Below are positions 1 through 9,434 of a DNA stretch of 64,000 bases, piece by piece. This stretch comes from Salinicola corii (GTDB lineage: Bacteria > Pseudomonadota > Gammaproteobacteria > Pseudomonadales > Halomonadaceae). Both the position numbers and the translations under genes were made by a program. Every line of letters starts with the position of its first letter. Within the stretch, counting starts at the first letter, position 1. Under the pieces are notes generated by a model. The model saw only the letters and a program-made list of their open reading frames with translations, was not told the DNA's origin and did no database searches. The stretch is taken from positions 186,001 to 250,000 of the forward strand of contig NZ_VTPX01000006.1 of the NCBI RefSeq assembly GCF_008298015.1. The letters are read 5' to 3'.

Positions 1-162
1 CGCTTTGCAGGCCAGTTGAAGCCGGATGGACTGCTGTTTGCGGGGCATTCGGAGAATTTCTCCTTTCTGAGCCAAGCTTTCCGTTTGAGGGGGCAGACCG
101 TCTACACGTTGGCATCGCCGTCACCGCGAGCAATGCCGGGGATGCCTCGCGCTAAGGAGTGA
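1..162 (+). CDS. cheR: CheR chemotaxis methyltransferase, C-terminal fragment
   Basis: This is the last 53 codons of a gene that begins left of the window. The readable end contains the [11 protein letters not shown] stretch typical of the C-terminal part of CheR, the S-adenosylmethionine-dependent methyltransferase that methylates glutamates on chemoreceptors. The TGA stop at 160-162 sits right at the start region of cheB, the usual cheR-cheB coupling. The identification rests on this short segment plus context; the active site lies outside the window. Confidence 0.85.
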   Translation, partial: RFAGQLKPDGLLFAGHSENFSFLSQAFRLRGQTVYTLASPSPRAMPGMPRAKE

Positions 163-164
163 CG

Positions 165-1229
165 GTGAAACCGATAATCAAGGTGCTATGCGTCGACGAT
201 TCGGCGCTCATACGGGATTTGATGACCAAGATCATCGATGACCAGCCTGACATGACCGTGGTTGCCACGGCGCCCGACCCGCTCGTGGCTCGCGATCTGA
301 TCAAGCAACACAATCCCGACGTTTTGACGCTGGACGTCGAGATGCCTCGTATGGACGGGTTGGACTTCCTCGAGCGACTGATGCGGCTGCGGCCGATGCC
401 GGTACTCATGGTCTCCTCCCTGACGAAGCGCGGTTCCGAAATTACTCTCAAGGCGCTGGAGCTTGGGGCGGTCGATTTCGTTGCCAAGCCGGAAGTCGGC
501 ATCCGGGAGGGCATGCTGGAATACGCAGGGATGATCGCCGACAAGATCCGGGCGGCCGCGCAGGCCAGGCCCCGGCGCCAGGATCGTCCGGCCGGGTCCG
601 GCACGCCACGTGAAGTGCTGAAGGCGCCGATGCTCTCGAGCGAGAAGATCATCATCATCGGGGCGTCGACCGGTGGAACCGAGGCGATTCGCCAGGTCAT
701 CGAGCCGTTGCCGGCCAATAGCCCGGCAGTGCTGATCACCCAACACATGCCGGGCGGTTTTACCCGCTCTTTCGCTGAGAGGCTTGATCGCCTCTGCCGT
801 GTGACCGTCAAGGAAGCTGAAGCCGGGGAGCGGGTCCTGCCGGGACATGTCTACATCGCCCCGGGGGACTGGCACATGCGCCTGAGCCGTTCGGGAGCCA
901 ACTACGTGATCGCGCTCGACGACGGCCCTCCCGTCAACCGGCACCGCCCGTCGGTCGATGTGCTGTTCCAGTCCGCGGCCGACTGCGCCGGTCGGAACGC
1001 GCTGGGCGTCATTCTCACGGGGATGGGGCGCGACGGGGCGGCGGGCCTGTTGAAAATGCGCGAGGCCGGTGCTCACACGGTGGCGCAGGACGAGGCGAGC
1101 TGCGTGGTGTTCGGTATGCCCAAGGAGGCCATTGCGCTGGGTGGCGCGACCGAGATCATTGGGCTGCCGGACATCGCGGGGCACCTGGTCCAGCAGATGC
1201 ATGCAGCGGGGCGCGCGCAGCGGGTTTGA
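165..1229 (+). CDS. cheB: CheB chemoreceptor glutamate methylesterase/deamidase
   Basis: CheB removes methyl groups from chemoreceptors and counteracts CheR, giving adaptation. The N-terminal receiver domain (about residues 1-120) has the acidic pair VDD and the phospho-acceptor Asp in [11 protein letters not shown] (residue 57). The C-terminal esterase domain has the catalytic Ser in GASTGG (168), His in TQHMP (194) and Asp in GMGRDG (290). Length is that of the enterobacterial enzyme. Two in-frame GTG codons are possible: 159, overlapping the cheR stop, and 165. An AAGGAG at 154-159 is correctly spaced only for 165, so 165 is chosen; 159 would add two residues. Confidence 0.97.
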   Translation: MKPIIKVLCVDDSALIRDLMTKIIDDQPDMTVVATAPDPLVARDLIKQHNPDVLTLDVEMPRMDGLDFLERLMRLRPMPVLMVSSLTKRGSEITLKALELGAVDFVAKPEVGIREGMLEYAGMIADKIRAAAQARPRRQDRPAGSGTPREVLKAPMLSSEKIIIIGASTGGTEAIRQVIEPLPANSPAVLITQHMPGGFTRSFAERLDRLCRVTVKEAEAGERVLPGHVYIAPGDWHMRLSRSGANYVIALDDGPPVNRHRPSVDVLFQSAADCAGRNALGVILTGMGRDGAAGLLKMREAGAHTVAQDEASCVVFGMPKEAIALGGATEIIGLPDIAGHLVQQMHAAGRAQRV

Positions 1230-1239
1230 GCGGCACTTA

Positions 1240-1266
1240 TAAAGCGAATGGGTCTGCTGCCGATAA
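1240..1266 (+). promoter_or_regulatory. sigma-28 (FliA) promoter ahead of cheY
   Basis: TAAAG at 1240-1244 is followed after exactly 14 nt by GCCGATAA at 1259-1266, an exact match to the enterobacterial sigma-28 -35/-10 pattern. It lies in the 77-bp gap between cheB and cheY, about 40 bp upstream of the cheY start. It should give cheY-cheZ a late-flagellar promoter independent of the upstream che genes. Activity is inferred. Confidence 0.85.
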
Positions 1267-1306
1267 ATCCCAGCAGGTTCGCCAAACGATTCGATGAGGA
1301 CAGACG

Positions 1307-1696
1307 ATGGCTGACAAGAACATGAGCATTCTGGTGGTGGACGATTTTCCGACCATGCGTCGGATCGTCCGCAGTCTGCTCAAGGAACTCGGGTTCGAGA
1401 ACGTGGATGAGGCCGAGGATGGTCAGGAAGCGCTGACCAAGCTTCGGGCCGGTGGTTTCGAGTTCGTCGTTTCCGACTGGAACATGCCCAATCTCGACGG
1501 CCTGGAGATGCTAAAGGAGATTCGCCAGGACCCGAAGCTGTCGTCGTTGCCGGTGTTGATGGTGACGGCCGAGGCCAAGAAAGAGAACATCATCGCGGCT
1601 GCCCAGGCGGGCGCCAACGGTTATGTCGTGAAACCGTTCACTGCCGCGACACTCGAAGAAAAGCTCAATAAAATTTTCGAAAAGCTGGGCAAATAA
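1307..1696 (+). CDS. cheY: CheY chemotaxis response regulator
   Basis: This is a single-domain receiver of 129 residues that carries the signal from CheA to the flagellar switch protein FliM. Acidic residues D12 and D13, the phospho-acceptor D57 (VVSDWNMPN), T87 (MVTAEA) and K109 (VVKPF) are all in place at E. coli numbering. It lies between cheB and cheZ and has its own sigma-28 promoter just upstream. The ATG follows GAGGACAGACG, which contains a purine-rich ribosome site. Confidence 0.98.
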   Translation: MADKNMSILVVDDFPTMRRIVRSLLKELGFENVDEAEDGQEALTKLRAGGFEFVVSDWNMPNLDGLEMLKEIRQDPKLSSLPVLMVTAEAKKENIIAAAQAGANGYVVKPFTAATLEEKLNKIFEKLGK

Positions 1697-1715
1697 CGCC
1701 TCGGGAGGGGAGACC

Positions 1716-2384
1716 ATGAGTAGTGCCAATCCTCAAACCAGAGTTGCCGAAAGCGTAGCACCCGATGACCTGATCCATCGAATTGGTCACCTGACCCGCA
1801 TGTTGCGTGAAAACATGCGGGAGCTGGGCCTCGACAAGGAAGTGGAAAAAGCGGCCCAGGCCATTCCCGACGCCCGCGACCGGCTCAGCTATGTCGCTTC
1901 TATGACCGAGCAGGCCGCTGAGCGCGCACTCAATGCCATCGATCATGCACAGCCTCTACAGAACGCGCTGGAGAGCGAGGCGGTCGCCCTCGACAAGCGC
2001 TGGGATGCCTGGTTTGCCGAACCCAAGGCGCTGGACGAAGCCAAGGCACTGGTCAAGGACACGCGCTCTTATCTGCAGGCCGTGCCGAAGCAGACCAGTG
2101 CCACCAATGCGCAGTTACTCGAGATCATGATGGCGCAGGATTTCCAGGATCTCACCGGACAGGTCATCAAGAGAATGATGGAGGTGATCCACGAGATCGA
2201 ACAGCAGTTGCTCCAGGTACTGATCGACAACGCGCCCGAGGGATCCGAACGCCGTGAGCAGGCTGCGATGTCAACGTCACAGCAAGGGTCTCTACTGAAC
2301 GGGCCGCAGGTCAATCCTCAAGCCGTCGATGTGGTCAGCAGTCAGGACCAGGTGGATGACCTGCTGGATAGCCTCGGATTCTGA
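1716..2384 (+). CDS. cheZ: CheZ phosphatase of CheY-P
   Basis: CheZ dephosphorylates CheY-P to end the tumbling signal. The long helical core carries the catalytic motif [13 protein letters not shown] (residues 141-153), with Asp145 and Gln149 matching E. coli D143/Q147. The C-terminus, [13 protein letters not shown], is the amphipathic CheY-binding helix. Its 222 residues are close to the family length. It follows cheY by 19 bp with GGGAGGGGAG just before the ATG, and a hairpin follows the gene. Confidence 0.97.
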   Translation: MSSANPQTRVAESVAPDDLIHRIGHLTRMLRENMRELGLDKEVEKAAQAIPDARDRLSYVASMTEQAAERALNAIDHAQPLQNALESEAVALDKRWDAWFAEPKALDEAKALVKDTRSYLQAVPKQTSATNAQLLEIMMAQDFQDLTGQVIKRMMEVIHEIEQQLLQVLIDNAPEGSERREQAAMSTSQQGSLLNGPQVNPQAVDVVSSQDQVDDLLDSLGF

Positions 2385-2439
2385 CGTCGACGACGAGCGT
2401 TGCCAAGAGTTTCATCCTTCCAGAATATTCTCCCCCCGG

Positions 2440-2465
2440 AATAGCAGGGCGTTCGCCCTGCTATT
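2440..2465 (+). terminator. hairpin after cheZ
   Basis: An 11-bp perfect inverted repeat (2440-2450 with 2455-2465) encloses a GTTC tetraloop between cheZ and flhB. The base AAT/ATT gives only a very short U run, followed by CGCCC, so it may act as a weak or bidirectional terminator or as an RNA-stability element separating the che and flh transcripts. Confidence 0.55.
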
Positions 2466-2540
2466 TCGCCCTTTGAACTGACTTCTCTCCAAGCAGAATA
2501 GCGCCCATTCATTCATCCCCGACCCGGGCGGAGTGCGCGC

Positions 2541-3704
2541 TTGGCCGAACAGAACGACAGTGATCAGGAAAAGACGGAACCGGCGACTCCCAGGCGAATA
2601 GAGAAAGCGCGCGAGGAAGGGCAGGTGGCGCGCTCTCGAGAACTGGCGACGTTCCTGTTGCTGGCTTGCGGCGTGTTCGGGCTCTGGGTCATGGGCAGCA
2701 ACCTCTATGACGAACTGGGCATCGTCATGGAGCAGGCCTTTCTTTTCGATCACGGGCTGGCGTTCGACACGGCCCGCATGCTGAGCCATGTCTGGTCGCT
2801 GGGCGAACATACTCTGATCGCTTTGCTGCCGCTTTTCCTGCTGTTCACGGTGGCCGCGATCCTGGGCCCGACGATGTTGGGCGGCTGGTTGCTGTCGGCG
2901 AAATCGCTCAAGCCCCAATTGAGCAAGCTGAACCCGCTCAAGGGCCTGAAGAGAATGTTCTCGACCCAGGCGCTGGCGGAACTGGCCAAGGCCATCGCCA
3001 AGTCGGCCCTGGTCGGTGGCGTTAGCATGGTCTATCTGTGGACGCAGCGCGATACGCTGCTCGGCCTCATGGAGATGCCGATTCAGCAGGCGTTGGCGAC
3101 GGCCATGAGGATGGCGGCGGTGGGGTGCGCGCTCATCGTTACCTCTCTGTTGCTGGTCATTCTGATCGACGTTCCCTATCAGATATGGAGCCATAACAAG
3201 AAATTGCGGATGAGTCGCGAGGACATTCGACAGGAGCACAAGGAGACGGAGGGGGATCCGCACGTCAAGGGACGGATCCGCTCGCAGCAGCAGGCCATGG
3301 CGAGACGGCGGATGATGAGCAAGGTGCCGACGGCTGACGTGATCGTGACCAACCCGACCCATTACGCGGTCGCGCTGAGCTACCAGCAGGATGCGATGTC
3401 CGCTCCCGTCATCATCGCCAAGGGCGCCGATCAAGTGGCTGCCAGAATTCGGGAGCTCGGCGACGAAAACCGTGTGCCGAGACTGGAAGCCCCACCTCTG
3501 GCTCGCGCGCTTTATCATCACGTCGATCTCGACCAGGAAATCCCGGGCGATCTTTATACCGCGGTGGCCGAAGTCCTGGCTTGGGCATTTCGCCTCAAGC
3601 AGGTCGAAAGCGATGGCGGAGAGGTGCCAACGGTCCCCCGCGACTTACCCGTGCCTCCAGCGCTCGACGATGCGGCGCCGGATTCATTCAAGGAGAGTGA
3701 ATGA
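2541..3704 (+). CDS. flhB: FlhB flagellar export switch protein
   Basis: FlhB is the membrane subunit of the flagellar type III export gate that switches specificity from rod/hook to filament substrates. The N-terminal segment EKTEPATPRRIEKAREEGQ and four hydrophobic segments precede a cytoplasmic domain with the self-cleavage motif NPTH (N271-H274). The 387 residues match the family. The start is a TTG at 2541, supported by GGAG 7 nt upstream and by the conserved N-terminus. It overlaps flhA by 4 bp (ATGA), implying translational coupling. Confidence 0.97.
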   Translation: MAEQNDSDQEKTEPATPRRIEKAREEGQVARSRELATFLLLACGVFGLWVMGSNLYDELGIVMEQAFLFDHGLAFDTARMLSHVWSLGEHTLIALLPLFLLFTVAAILGPTMLGGWLLSAKSLKPQLSKLNPLKGLKRMFSTQALAELAKAIAKSALVGGVSMVYLWTQRDTLLGLMEMPIQQALATAMRMAAVGCALIVTSLLLVILIDVPYQIWSHNKKLRMSREDIRQEHKETEGDPHVKGRIRSQQQAMARRRMMSKVPTADVIVTNPTHYAVALSYQQDAMSAPVIIAKGADQVAARIRELGDENRVPRLEAPPLARALYHHVDLDQEIPGDLYTAVAEVLAWAFRLKQVESDGGEVPTVPRDLPVPPALDDAAPDSFKESE

Positions 3705-5785
3705 ACGCACTCAGCCAGTGGTTCGGTCAGCGCAAGTGGCCGGCGGAAACGCAGTACAGGGTGCTCGCGGGCCCCGTACTGATCATCATGATATTGAGCA
3801 TGATGATCTTGCCATTGCCGCCATTCGCGCTCGATCTATTCTTCACGTTCAATATCGCGCTGTCGATCATGGTATTGCTGGTCAGCATGTTCACCGAGAA
3901 GCCGCTGGACTTCGCAGCTTTCCCGGCGGTGCTGCTGTTCTCGACACTGCTGCGGCTGTCTTTAAACGTGGCCTCGACTCGCGTGGTCCTGATGGAAGGG
4001 CACCAGGGCGGTGATGCCGCAGGCAAAGTGATCGAGGCCTTCGGCGAGTTTCTGATCGGGGGCAACTTTGCCGTCGGTCTGGTGGTGTTCCTGATTCTCG
4101 TCGTCATCAATTTCATGGTCATCACCAAGGGCGCCGGACGTATCGCCGAAGTCGGCGCGCGCTTCACACTGGATTCCATGCCAGGCAAGCAGATGGCGAT
4201 CGATGCCGACCTCAACGCCGGCCTCATCGGTGAGGAAGACGCGCGCAAACGCCGCACCGAGATCAATCAGGAATCGGAGTTCTACGGTTCCATGGATGGC
4301 GCAAGCAAATTCGTCCGCGGCGATGCCATGGCCGGGCTGTTGATCATGGTCATCAACCTGATCGGCGGATTGATGATCGGCGTCGCGCAGCATGGCCTGC
4401 CTTTCGGCGAGGCGGTAAAGACTTACACCCTGCTGACGGTGGGCGACGGGCTAGTTGCCCAGATTCCGGCGCTGGTGATCTCGACCGCGGCGGGTGTCAC
4501 GGTGTCGCGCGTCAACACCGACCAGGATGTCGGCCAGCAGCTGTTGAGCCAGCTGTTCAACAATCCGCGAGTGATGTTTTTGGCGGCGGGCGTCATGGGG
4601 CTGCTTGGCTTGATCCCGGGGATGCCTAACGTCGTGTTCCTGCTGTTTGCCGTCGTGTTGGCGTCCCTGGGATGGTGGACATGGCGGCGGGAGCAGGTCC
4701 AGGCGGTCCGTGCGGTGGAAGAGAGAGCGCCACCGGCGGTGCAGGAGACCCCCGAGGCGAGCTGGGACGACGTGCAACTGGTTGATATCCTGGGGCTGGA
4801 GGTGGGTCATCGCCTGATTCCGCTGGTGGACCAGCGCCAGAAAGGGGAGCTGCTGGGGCGAATCAAGAGCGTGCGCAAGAAATTCGCTCAGGACGTGGGG
4901 TTCCTGCCATCGGTGGTGCATATCCGCGACAACCTGGAGCTGAACCCCAATGCCTACGTGATCACCCTCAAGGGGGTGGAAGTTGGACGGGCGGAGGCGT
5001 TTCCTGGCAAGTGGCTGGCCATCGATCCCGGCCAGGTTTCCGGTGCCATCGAGGGCAGCCGTACCCAGGATCCGGCGTTCGGACTGACGGCCTACTGGAT
5101 CGAGACGGCGCAGCGCGAACGAGCCCAGATCTATGGCTATACCGTCGCGGATGCCAGCACGGTGATCGCGACTCACCTCAATCATCTGTTGCACGAGAAT
5201 GCCGGCGACATGCTGGGCCGGGCCGAGGTCCAGCAACTGCTCGACAAGGTCGCCGAACACCAGAAGTCGCTGGTGGAAGACGTGGTGCCCAAGCTGCTGC
5301 CGCTGACGTCGCTCCAGCGCATTCTACAGAATCTGCTGGCCGAGGATGTGCCGATTCGGGACATGCACACGATTCTCGACGTGCTGGCGGAATACGCCCC
5401 GCAGCAGTCGGATGCCAACGAACTGACCGCCCTGGTGCGCGTCGCGCTGGGGCGGGCGATCACGCAGCAGTGGTTCCCGGGACGCGAGTCGATGCATGTC
5501 ATGAGTCTCGAGCCCAGGCTGGAACAGGTGCTCACCCAGGCGCTCAACAATGGTGGCGCTCTCGAGCCGGGGCTGGCCGATACCCTGATGCAGCAGACCG
5601 CCGCCGCGGTGGAGCGGCAGCAGAGCCGCGACGAACCGACCGTGCTGGTCGTGCAGCATGGATTGCGCGCTTTGCTGTCACGTTTCCTGCGCCGTCAGAT
5701 CAAGTCACTGGTGGTTCTCTCGCAAGCGGAAATCCCGGATGACCGTAACCTGCGGGTCACCACGACCATTGGCGCACCGCCATGA
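3701..5785 (+). CDS. flhA: FlhA flagellar export gate protein
   Basis: FlhA forms the nonameric export gate at the base of the flagellum and docks chaperone-substrate complexes. The N-terminal half has about eight transmembrane segments plus the FHIPEP-family signature in ARFTLDSMPGKQMAIDADL; the C-terminal half (from about residue 340) is the cytoplasmic domain. At 694 residues it is full length. It overlaps flhB upstream and flhE downstream by 4 bp each, so flhB-flhA-flhE is one coupled operon. Confidence 0.98.
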   Translation: MNALSQWFGQRKWPAETQYRVLAGPVLIIMILSMMILPLPPFALDLFFTFNIALSIMVLLVSMFTEKPLDFAAFPAVLLFSTLLRLSLNVASTRVVLMEGHQGGDAAGKVIEAFGEFLIGGNFAVGLVVFLILVVINFMVITKGAGRIAEVGARFTLDSMPGKQMAIDADLNAGLIGEEDARKRRTEINQESEFYGSMDGASKFVRGDAMAGLLIMVINLIGGLMIGVAQHGLPFGEAVKTYTLLTVGDGLVAQIPALVISTAAGVTVSRVNTDQDVGQQLLSQLFNNPRVMFLAAGVMGLLGLIPGMPNVVFLLFAVVLASLGWWTWRREQVQAVRAVEERAPPAVQETPEASWDDVQLVDILGLEVGHRLIPLVDQRQKGELLGRIKSVRKKFAQDVGFLPSVVHIRDNLELNPNAYVITLKGVEVGRAEAFPGKWLAIDPGQVSGAIEGSRTQDPAFGLTAYWIETAQRERAQIYGYTVADASTVIATHLNHLLHENAGDMLGRAEVQQLLDKVAEHQKSLVEDVVPKLLPLTSLQRILQNLLAEDVPIRDMHTILDVLAEYAPQQSDANELTALVRVALGRAITQQWFPGRESMHVMSLEPRLEQVLTQALNNGGALEPGLADTLMQQTAAAVERQQSRDEPTVLVVQHGLRALLSRFLRRQIKSLVVLSQAEIPDDRNLRVTTTIGAPP

Positions 5786-6207
5786 GCCTACGGCGCTCGC
5801 TCCCATTATGGCGAGTCGTGCTAAGCACGATCGTCGCATGGCCGTTCGCGTTGGCCTGGGCGGCCCAGGGAACCTGGGTTACCCCGTTGCCGAGCCAGAC
5901 CGTGGTGGCGTCGGAGCGTCCTCTCGTCGGCGTTGCGATCCAGCCTCCGCCATCCATCGCGGGGGCGGAGATCGTTCGCGTCCGCTGGACTTTTCGCACC
6001 GATGTGCCCGCGCCGACACTAAAGGCCTGGCTATGCCAGGATGAGTTCTGTCTGCCGCTAGCCCGGCCCCGAGGGGAGACGCTGCAATTTTCGGGACGAT
6101 CGGCCGCCGGCCGGTTTCGGCTGCGCTTCCAATGGCCGGCGGCCGGCCATGACACCGACAGGGCGATGATCTCCGGCGGTCAACTGATCATCGACTATCG
6201 TCAGTAG
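5782..6207 (+). CDS. flhE: FlhE-like periplasmic flagellar protein
   Basis: This is a 141-residue secreted protein with an N-terminal signal-like segment (residues 1-27, ending ALAWAAQG). It contains the patterns ASERPL, a central VRWTF, a Cys pair (LCQDEFC) and a C-terminal I-I-D-Y-R that parallel FlhE of enterobacteria. FlhE is a periplasmic protein reported to prevent proton leakage through the flagellar export apparatus. Position immediately after flhA with a 4-bp overlap is the strongest support; sequence similarity is modest, as is usual for this family. Confidence 0.82.
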   Translation: MSLRRSLPLWRVVLSTIVAWPFALAWAAQGTWVTPLPSQTVVASERPLVGVAIQPPPSIAGAEIVRVRWTFRTDVPAPTLKAWLCQDEFCLPLARPRGETLQFSGRSAAGRFRLRFQWPAAGHDTDRAMISGGQLIIDYRQ

Positions 6208-6337
6208 TGTCGACAAACAACCGAAATAGCCCCCGGAAAACAGGCAGTTTGCCGTCTTGGTTCGTCGGGCGCGCGGCATAATGATGTGATTGGGTCATGC
6301 GTTCCGGTGACCGTGAGTTTTTGCACGAGGCCATTCG

Positions 6338-7036
6338 ATGTATACCGCACAAGGCAAAATCGATCAGCACGCATTGATTGAGCAGTATTTGCCGATGGTG
6401 AGGCGCCACGCGCTCTCCCTTCAAGTGCGCCTGCCCGCCAGCGTGGAGCTCGATGACCTCATTCAGGCGGGGATGCTGGGCCTGCTGGACGCCATGGGCC
6501 GTTACGACGATTCTCATGGTGCCAGCTTTTCGACTTACGCCAATCAGCGAATCCGCGGCGCGATGATCGATGAACTGCGCAGTCGTGACTGGATGCCGCG
6601 GAGCGTGCGTCGTAGCGCCCGCGCCTTGGATCAGGCGGTGCGAAGACTGGAGCAGCAACTCGGGCGCGCCCCCGAGGAGCGCGAGATAGCCCGAGAAATG
6701 GGGGTATCCCGTGACGAGTACCATCAGCTACTGACGGACACCAACAACGGTTTTCTGCTGGCGTATGACGAGAGCGATAGCGAAAACGGCGTGACGGCGG
6801 TTTCCGAGGGGGGTCCACCATCGCCGCTCGAGGCGCTGCTCGACGCGGATAACCGAGCCAACGTGATGGCGGCGATCGAGGCACTGCCGGAGCGCGAGAA
6901 GCTGCTGCTGGGGCTCTATTACCAAGAGGAACTCAACCTGAAGGAGATCGGCGCCGTACTCGGCGTCAGCGAATCCCGGGTCTGTCAACTGCACAGCCAG
7001 GCGGTATCGCGTCTGAGAAGCCGGCTCAATCCCTGA
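6338..7036 (+). CDS. fliA: FliA, flagellar sigma-28 factor
   Basis: FliA directs RNA polymerase to late flagellar and chemotaxis promoters. Regions 2 (VELDDLIQAGMLGLLDAMGRYD and FSTYANQRIRGAMIDELR), 3 (RAPEEREIAREMGVS) and 4 (LNLKEIGAVLGVSESRVCQLHSQ) are complete in 232 residues. GAGG lies 8 nt before the ATG. The gene stands alone 130 bp after flhE, not behind flhF-flhG as in polarly flagellated relatives. Exact sigma-28 promoters seen before cheY and fliC are the expected targets. Confidence 0.97.
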   Translation: MYTAQGKIDQHALIEQYLPMVRRHALSLQVRLPASVELDDLIQAGMLGLLDAMGRYDDSHGASFSTYANQRIRGAMIDELRSRDWMPRSVRRSARALDQAVRRLEQQLGRAPEEREIAREMGVSRDEYHQLLTDTNNGFLLAYDESDSENGVTAVSEGGPPSPLEALLDADNRANVMAAIEALPEREKLLLGLYYQEELNLKEIGAVLGVSESRVCQLHSQAVSRLRSRLNP

Positions 7037-7158
7037 CCGAGAAGATGGCGTGTTCGTCCCCCCATGGTTCTGCGAGGCCTATCGGCCCGAGTATGGTCCT
7101 GGCGACTATACCGGGCCGTTGCCATTCATCGTCCAGGCTCTTCAATCGAGCTGACCCG

Positions 7159-7785
7159 CTAATCGACGGCTGGCGTCGGGATCGGTGCCGTGCGAAGCCC
7201 TGCGGCGACCTGCCTCGCGACATCCTTCCACGCCGCGCCCAGTGCACGCACCAGCGCCGGGTAGCCGTCGTCGTCCAAGGGGCGGGTCACCTCGAAATGT
7301 CGTTGCATCACCAGCCGGTTACCGTCATGGAGCTGCCACTCCCCGGAGGCCAGGGCGCGGCCGTCGTAGCGCCCCTGAAACTGGTCGACGCTTAGCGATA
7401 GCCGCTGCGCGCCAGCCCCTCCCTGAGCCGCGCTGACCACCGTCATGCCCGACAGCTCGGTGGACAGCGACTGGCGCAACTGGCGTGTCAGCTGGTGCCC
7501 CAGCTCCTCCGCCCACAGGTTTTGATTGGCGGCGTTGAGCTCGATATCGCTGGTCTGCATCACGATACCCTCCTGATCGAGATAACTGGCCACCTCGACC
7601 GGATTGACCGTCAGTTGCCGCGAAGAGACCGACACCGTCGATGACGGCGGACTCTCGACTTCCGGCAGGGTGAAGCGGTTGGCCGGGGGGGATTGCGCGG
7701 CGCAACCCGCCATCGTCGCGGTCGCGATCGTCAGCAGGGTCGTGGCGCCGAACTGGCGCCAGCGGAGCATGAATGAGGCCATCAT
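7159..7785 (-). CDS. pqiC: PqiC-type outer-membrane lipoprotein
   Basis: This is a 208-residue lipoprotein whose signal peptide ends in a lipobox with Cys in ATMAGCAAQ (residues 22-30). It belongs to the PqiC/YmbA (ABC-transport auxiliary) family, recognisable from FTLPEV, LTVNPVEVASYLDQEGIVMQ and a C-terminal half ending in an amphipathic helix. PqiC anchors the PqiB tunnel to the outer membrane in lipid transport. It is the last gene of pqiABC and overlaps pqiB by 4 bp. Confidence 0.9.
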   Translation of the reverse strand: MMASFMLRWRQFGATTLLTIATATMAGCAAQSPPANRFTLPEVESPPSSTVSVSSRQLTVNPVEVASYLDQEGIVMQTSDIELNAANQNLWAEELGHQLTRQLRQSLSTELSGMTVVSAAQGGAGAQRLSLSVDQFQGRYDGRALASGEWQLHDGNRLVMQRHFEVTRPLDDDGYPALVRALGAAWKDVARQVAAGLRTAPIPTPAVD

Positions 7786-9434
7786 TGGGGAGCCCTCGGC
7801 ACGGGGTCGGTTTGGACTTCACGATCGAAGATCAGCGCATTGGGCTGCTCGCGAAGGGTCTTGGCGACCGGCTGCAGATCGCGCATCAGGATTTCCAGCT
7901 GCTTGAGTGTGTCATTGAGCTGGCGATATCCGGAAGAGCCGGAAGAGAAGCCGTTCAGCGTGTTCTGCAACTCCTGAAGCGTATCGTTGAGACTCCCCGG
8001 CAGCTGCTGCGTCGCCGGGTCGGAGACGATGGCGTTGACCGACTCGGCGATCTGGCGCACCTCTTCCAGGGTCTGCTGGGAGGTCTGCATCGTCTGGTCC
8101 AGGCTGTCGAGAATCGGCTCGACCTGCAGACCGTTGAGCTTGTCGAGCAGGTTCGAGATCTTCTGTTCGATCTGCGCGAATCCTCCCGAAACGGTCGGGA
8201 ATACGGGCTTGCCGTCGAACGTCATCGATTTGTAGGGCTCGGCGTCCTGGCTGAAATTGAGATCGACGAACAGTGCGCCGGTCAGCAGGTTGCCAGCCTT
8301 GAGCGTTGCCCGCAGACCGTATTTCTTGAACATGGTCTCGAAACGTTCCCGCACTTCCTGATCGTCGATATCGTCGTTGACGTCTTCGTTGCTCTCCAGA
8401 CGCTGAGGTTCGATACGAATCAGTACCGGTATCGCGAACTGGGTCAGAGTGTCGGGCTGCGGCGCGGTGAAGTGCCAGGGAACGCTGACGACCGTACCTA
8501 CGCGAACGCCGCGATACTCCACCGGCGCCCCCCGGCTGAGTCCACGAACGGTATCGTCGACCAGCAGGGCGTACTCGATGTACTGGTCGTAGGTCCCCTC
8601 GCGCGCGCTCTCTTCGTTGTTGTAGAGGGTGTAGGTCGCGTCCTGCTTGGCGGCATTACCGCGGGCGACATCCTCGGGCACGCCGAAGGTCACGCCCCCG
8701 CTGATCAGTGTCTCGAAAGAGTCCAGGTTGACGTTGACCCCCTCTGAATCCAGTTGCACGTCGATGCCGGAAGAGCTCCAGAAACGCGTGGTATCGGTCA
8801 CCAGGCTGTCGTAGGGAGCCTGTATGAAGATCCGGTGGCGCATCTCCCGTTTCTCGGGATCGAAATCGGTACTCTCCACGCGGCCGACGGTATAGCCCTG
8901 GTAAGTGACCGGGTCGCCGGCACTGAGCGAATTGCCTACCTGACTCACCAGATTGATCCTCAGTCCAGGGGCATCGGGCGGCGCGACAGGCGGCTGTTCG
9001 AGCACGTCGAAGCTGTCCTGGGGTTCATCGCTCTTGCCTGGCGCGAGCTGGATGTAGGCGCCGGAGAGCACGGTATTCAGACCGCTGATGCCTTCGCGCC
9101 CGATGCGGGGCTTGACCACCCAGAAGCGGGTCTCGGTATTGAGCATTCGCGCCGCGTCGTTGGACATGCGGGCCGTCACCACGGTGTGGGACAGATCGTC
9201 GGAGAGGCGTACCGCCTCGACGTGTCCGACCTCGACGTTGCGCGTCTTGATCAAGGTCTTGCCGGCCTCGATGCCCTCGGCGTTCTCCATGTTCAGCGTG
9301 ATCAACGGGCCTCGGCTGGAAATGTTGTCCCACACCATCCAGGCGCCGATCAGCGCCGCCAGCAGGGGCACTATCCAGATCGGCGAGAGCCGCGATTGCG
9401 ACACTCGTTTGGCGCGTTGCATCGAATCAGGCAT
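7782..9434 (-). CDS. pqiB: PqiB, MCE-domain lipid transport protein
   Basis: PqiB forms a periplasm-spanning tunnel for lipids between inner and outer membranes. After one N-terminal transmembrane helix (about 17-37) there are three MCE domains (about 45-135, 160-250 and 285-400), shown by repeated G-x-x-V-x-Y-x-G/G-x-V-x patterns such as DPVTYQGYTVGRV and APVEYRGVRVGTV. A long helical C-terminus (about 425-530) follows, as expected for the coiled-coil needle. The 550 residues are close to the E. coli 546. It overlaps pqiA by 8 bp and pqiC by 4 bp. Confidence 0.95.
   Translation of the reverse strand: MPDSMQRAKRVSQSRLSPIWIVPLLAALIGAWMVWDNISSRGPLITLNMENAEGIEAGKTLIKTRNVEVGHVEAVRLSDDLSHTVVTARMSNDAARMLNTETRFWVVKPRIGREGISGLNTVLSGAYIQLAPGKSDEPQDSFDVLEQPPVAPPDAPGLRINLVSQVGNSLSAGDPVTYQGYTVGRVESTDFDPEKREMRHRIFIQAPYDSLVTDTTRFWSSSGIDVQLDSEGVNVNLDSFETLISGGVTFGVPEDVARGNAAKQDATYTLYNNEESAREGTYDQYIEYALLVDDTVRGLSRGAPVEYRGVRVGTVVSVPWHFTAPQPDTLTQFAIPVLIRIEPQRLESNEDVNDDIDDQEVRERFETMFKKYGLRATLKAGNLLTGALFVDLNFSQDAEPYKSMTFDGKPVFPTVSGGFAQIEQKISNLLDKLNGLQVEPILDSLDQTMQTSQQTLEEVRQIAESVNAIVSDPATQQLPGSLNDTLQELQNTLNGFSSGSSGYRQLNDTLKQLEILMRDLQPVAKTLREQPNALIFDREVQTDPVPRAPQ

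Noticed and set aside
2412-3521. 369-residue minus-strand frame opposite flhB
   Set aside because: The translation is rich in Gln, Arg and His without domains; flhB on the plus strand is certain.
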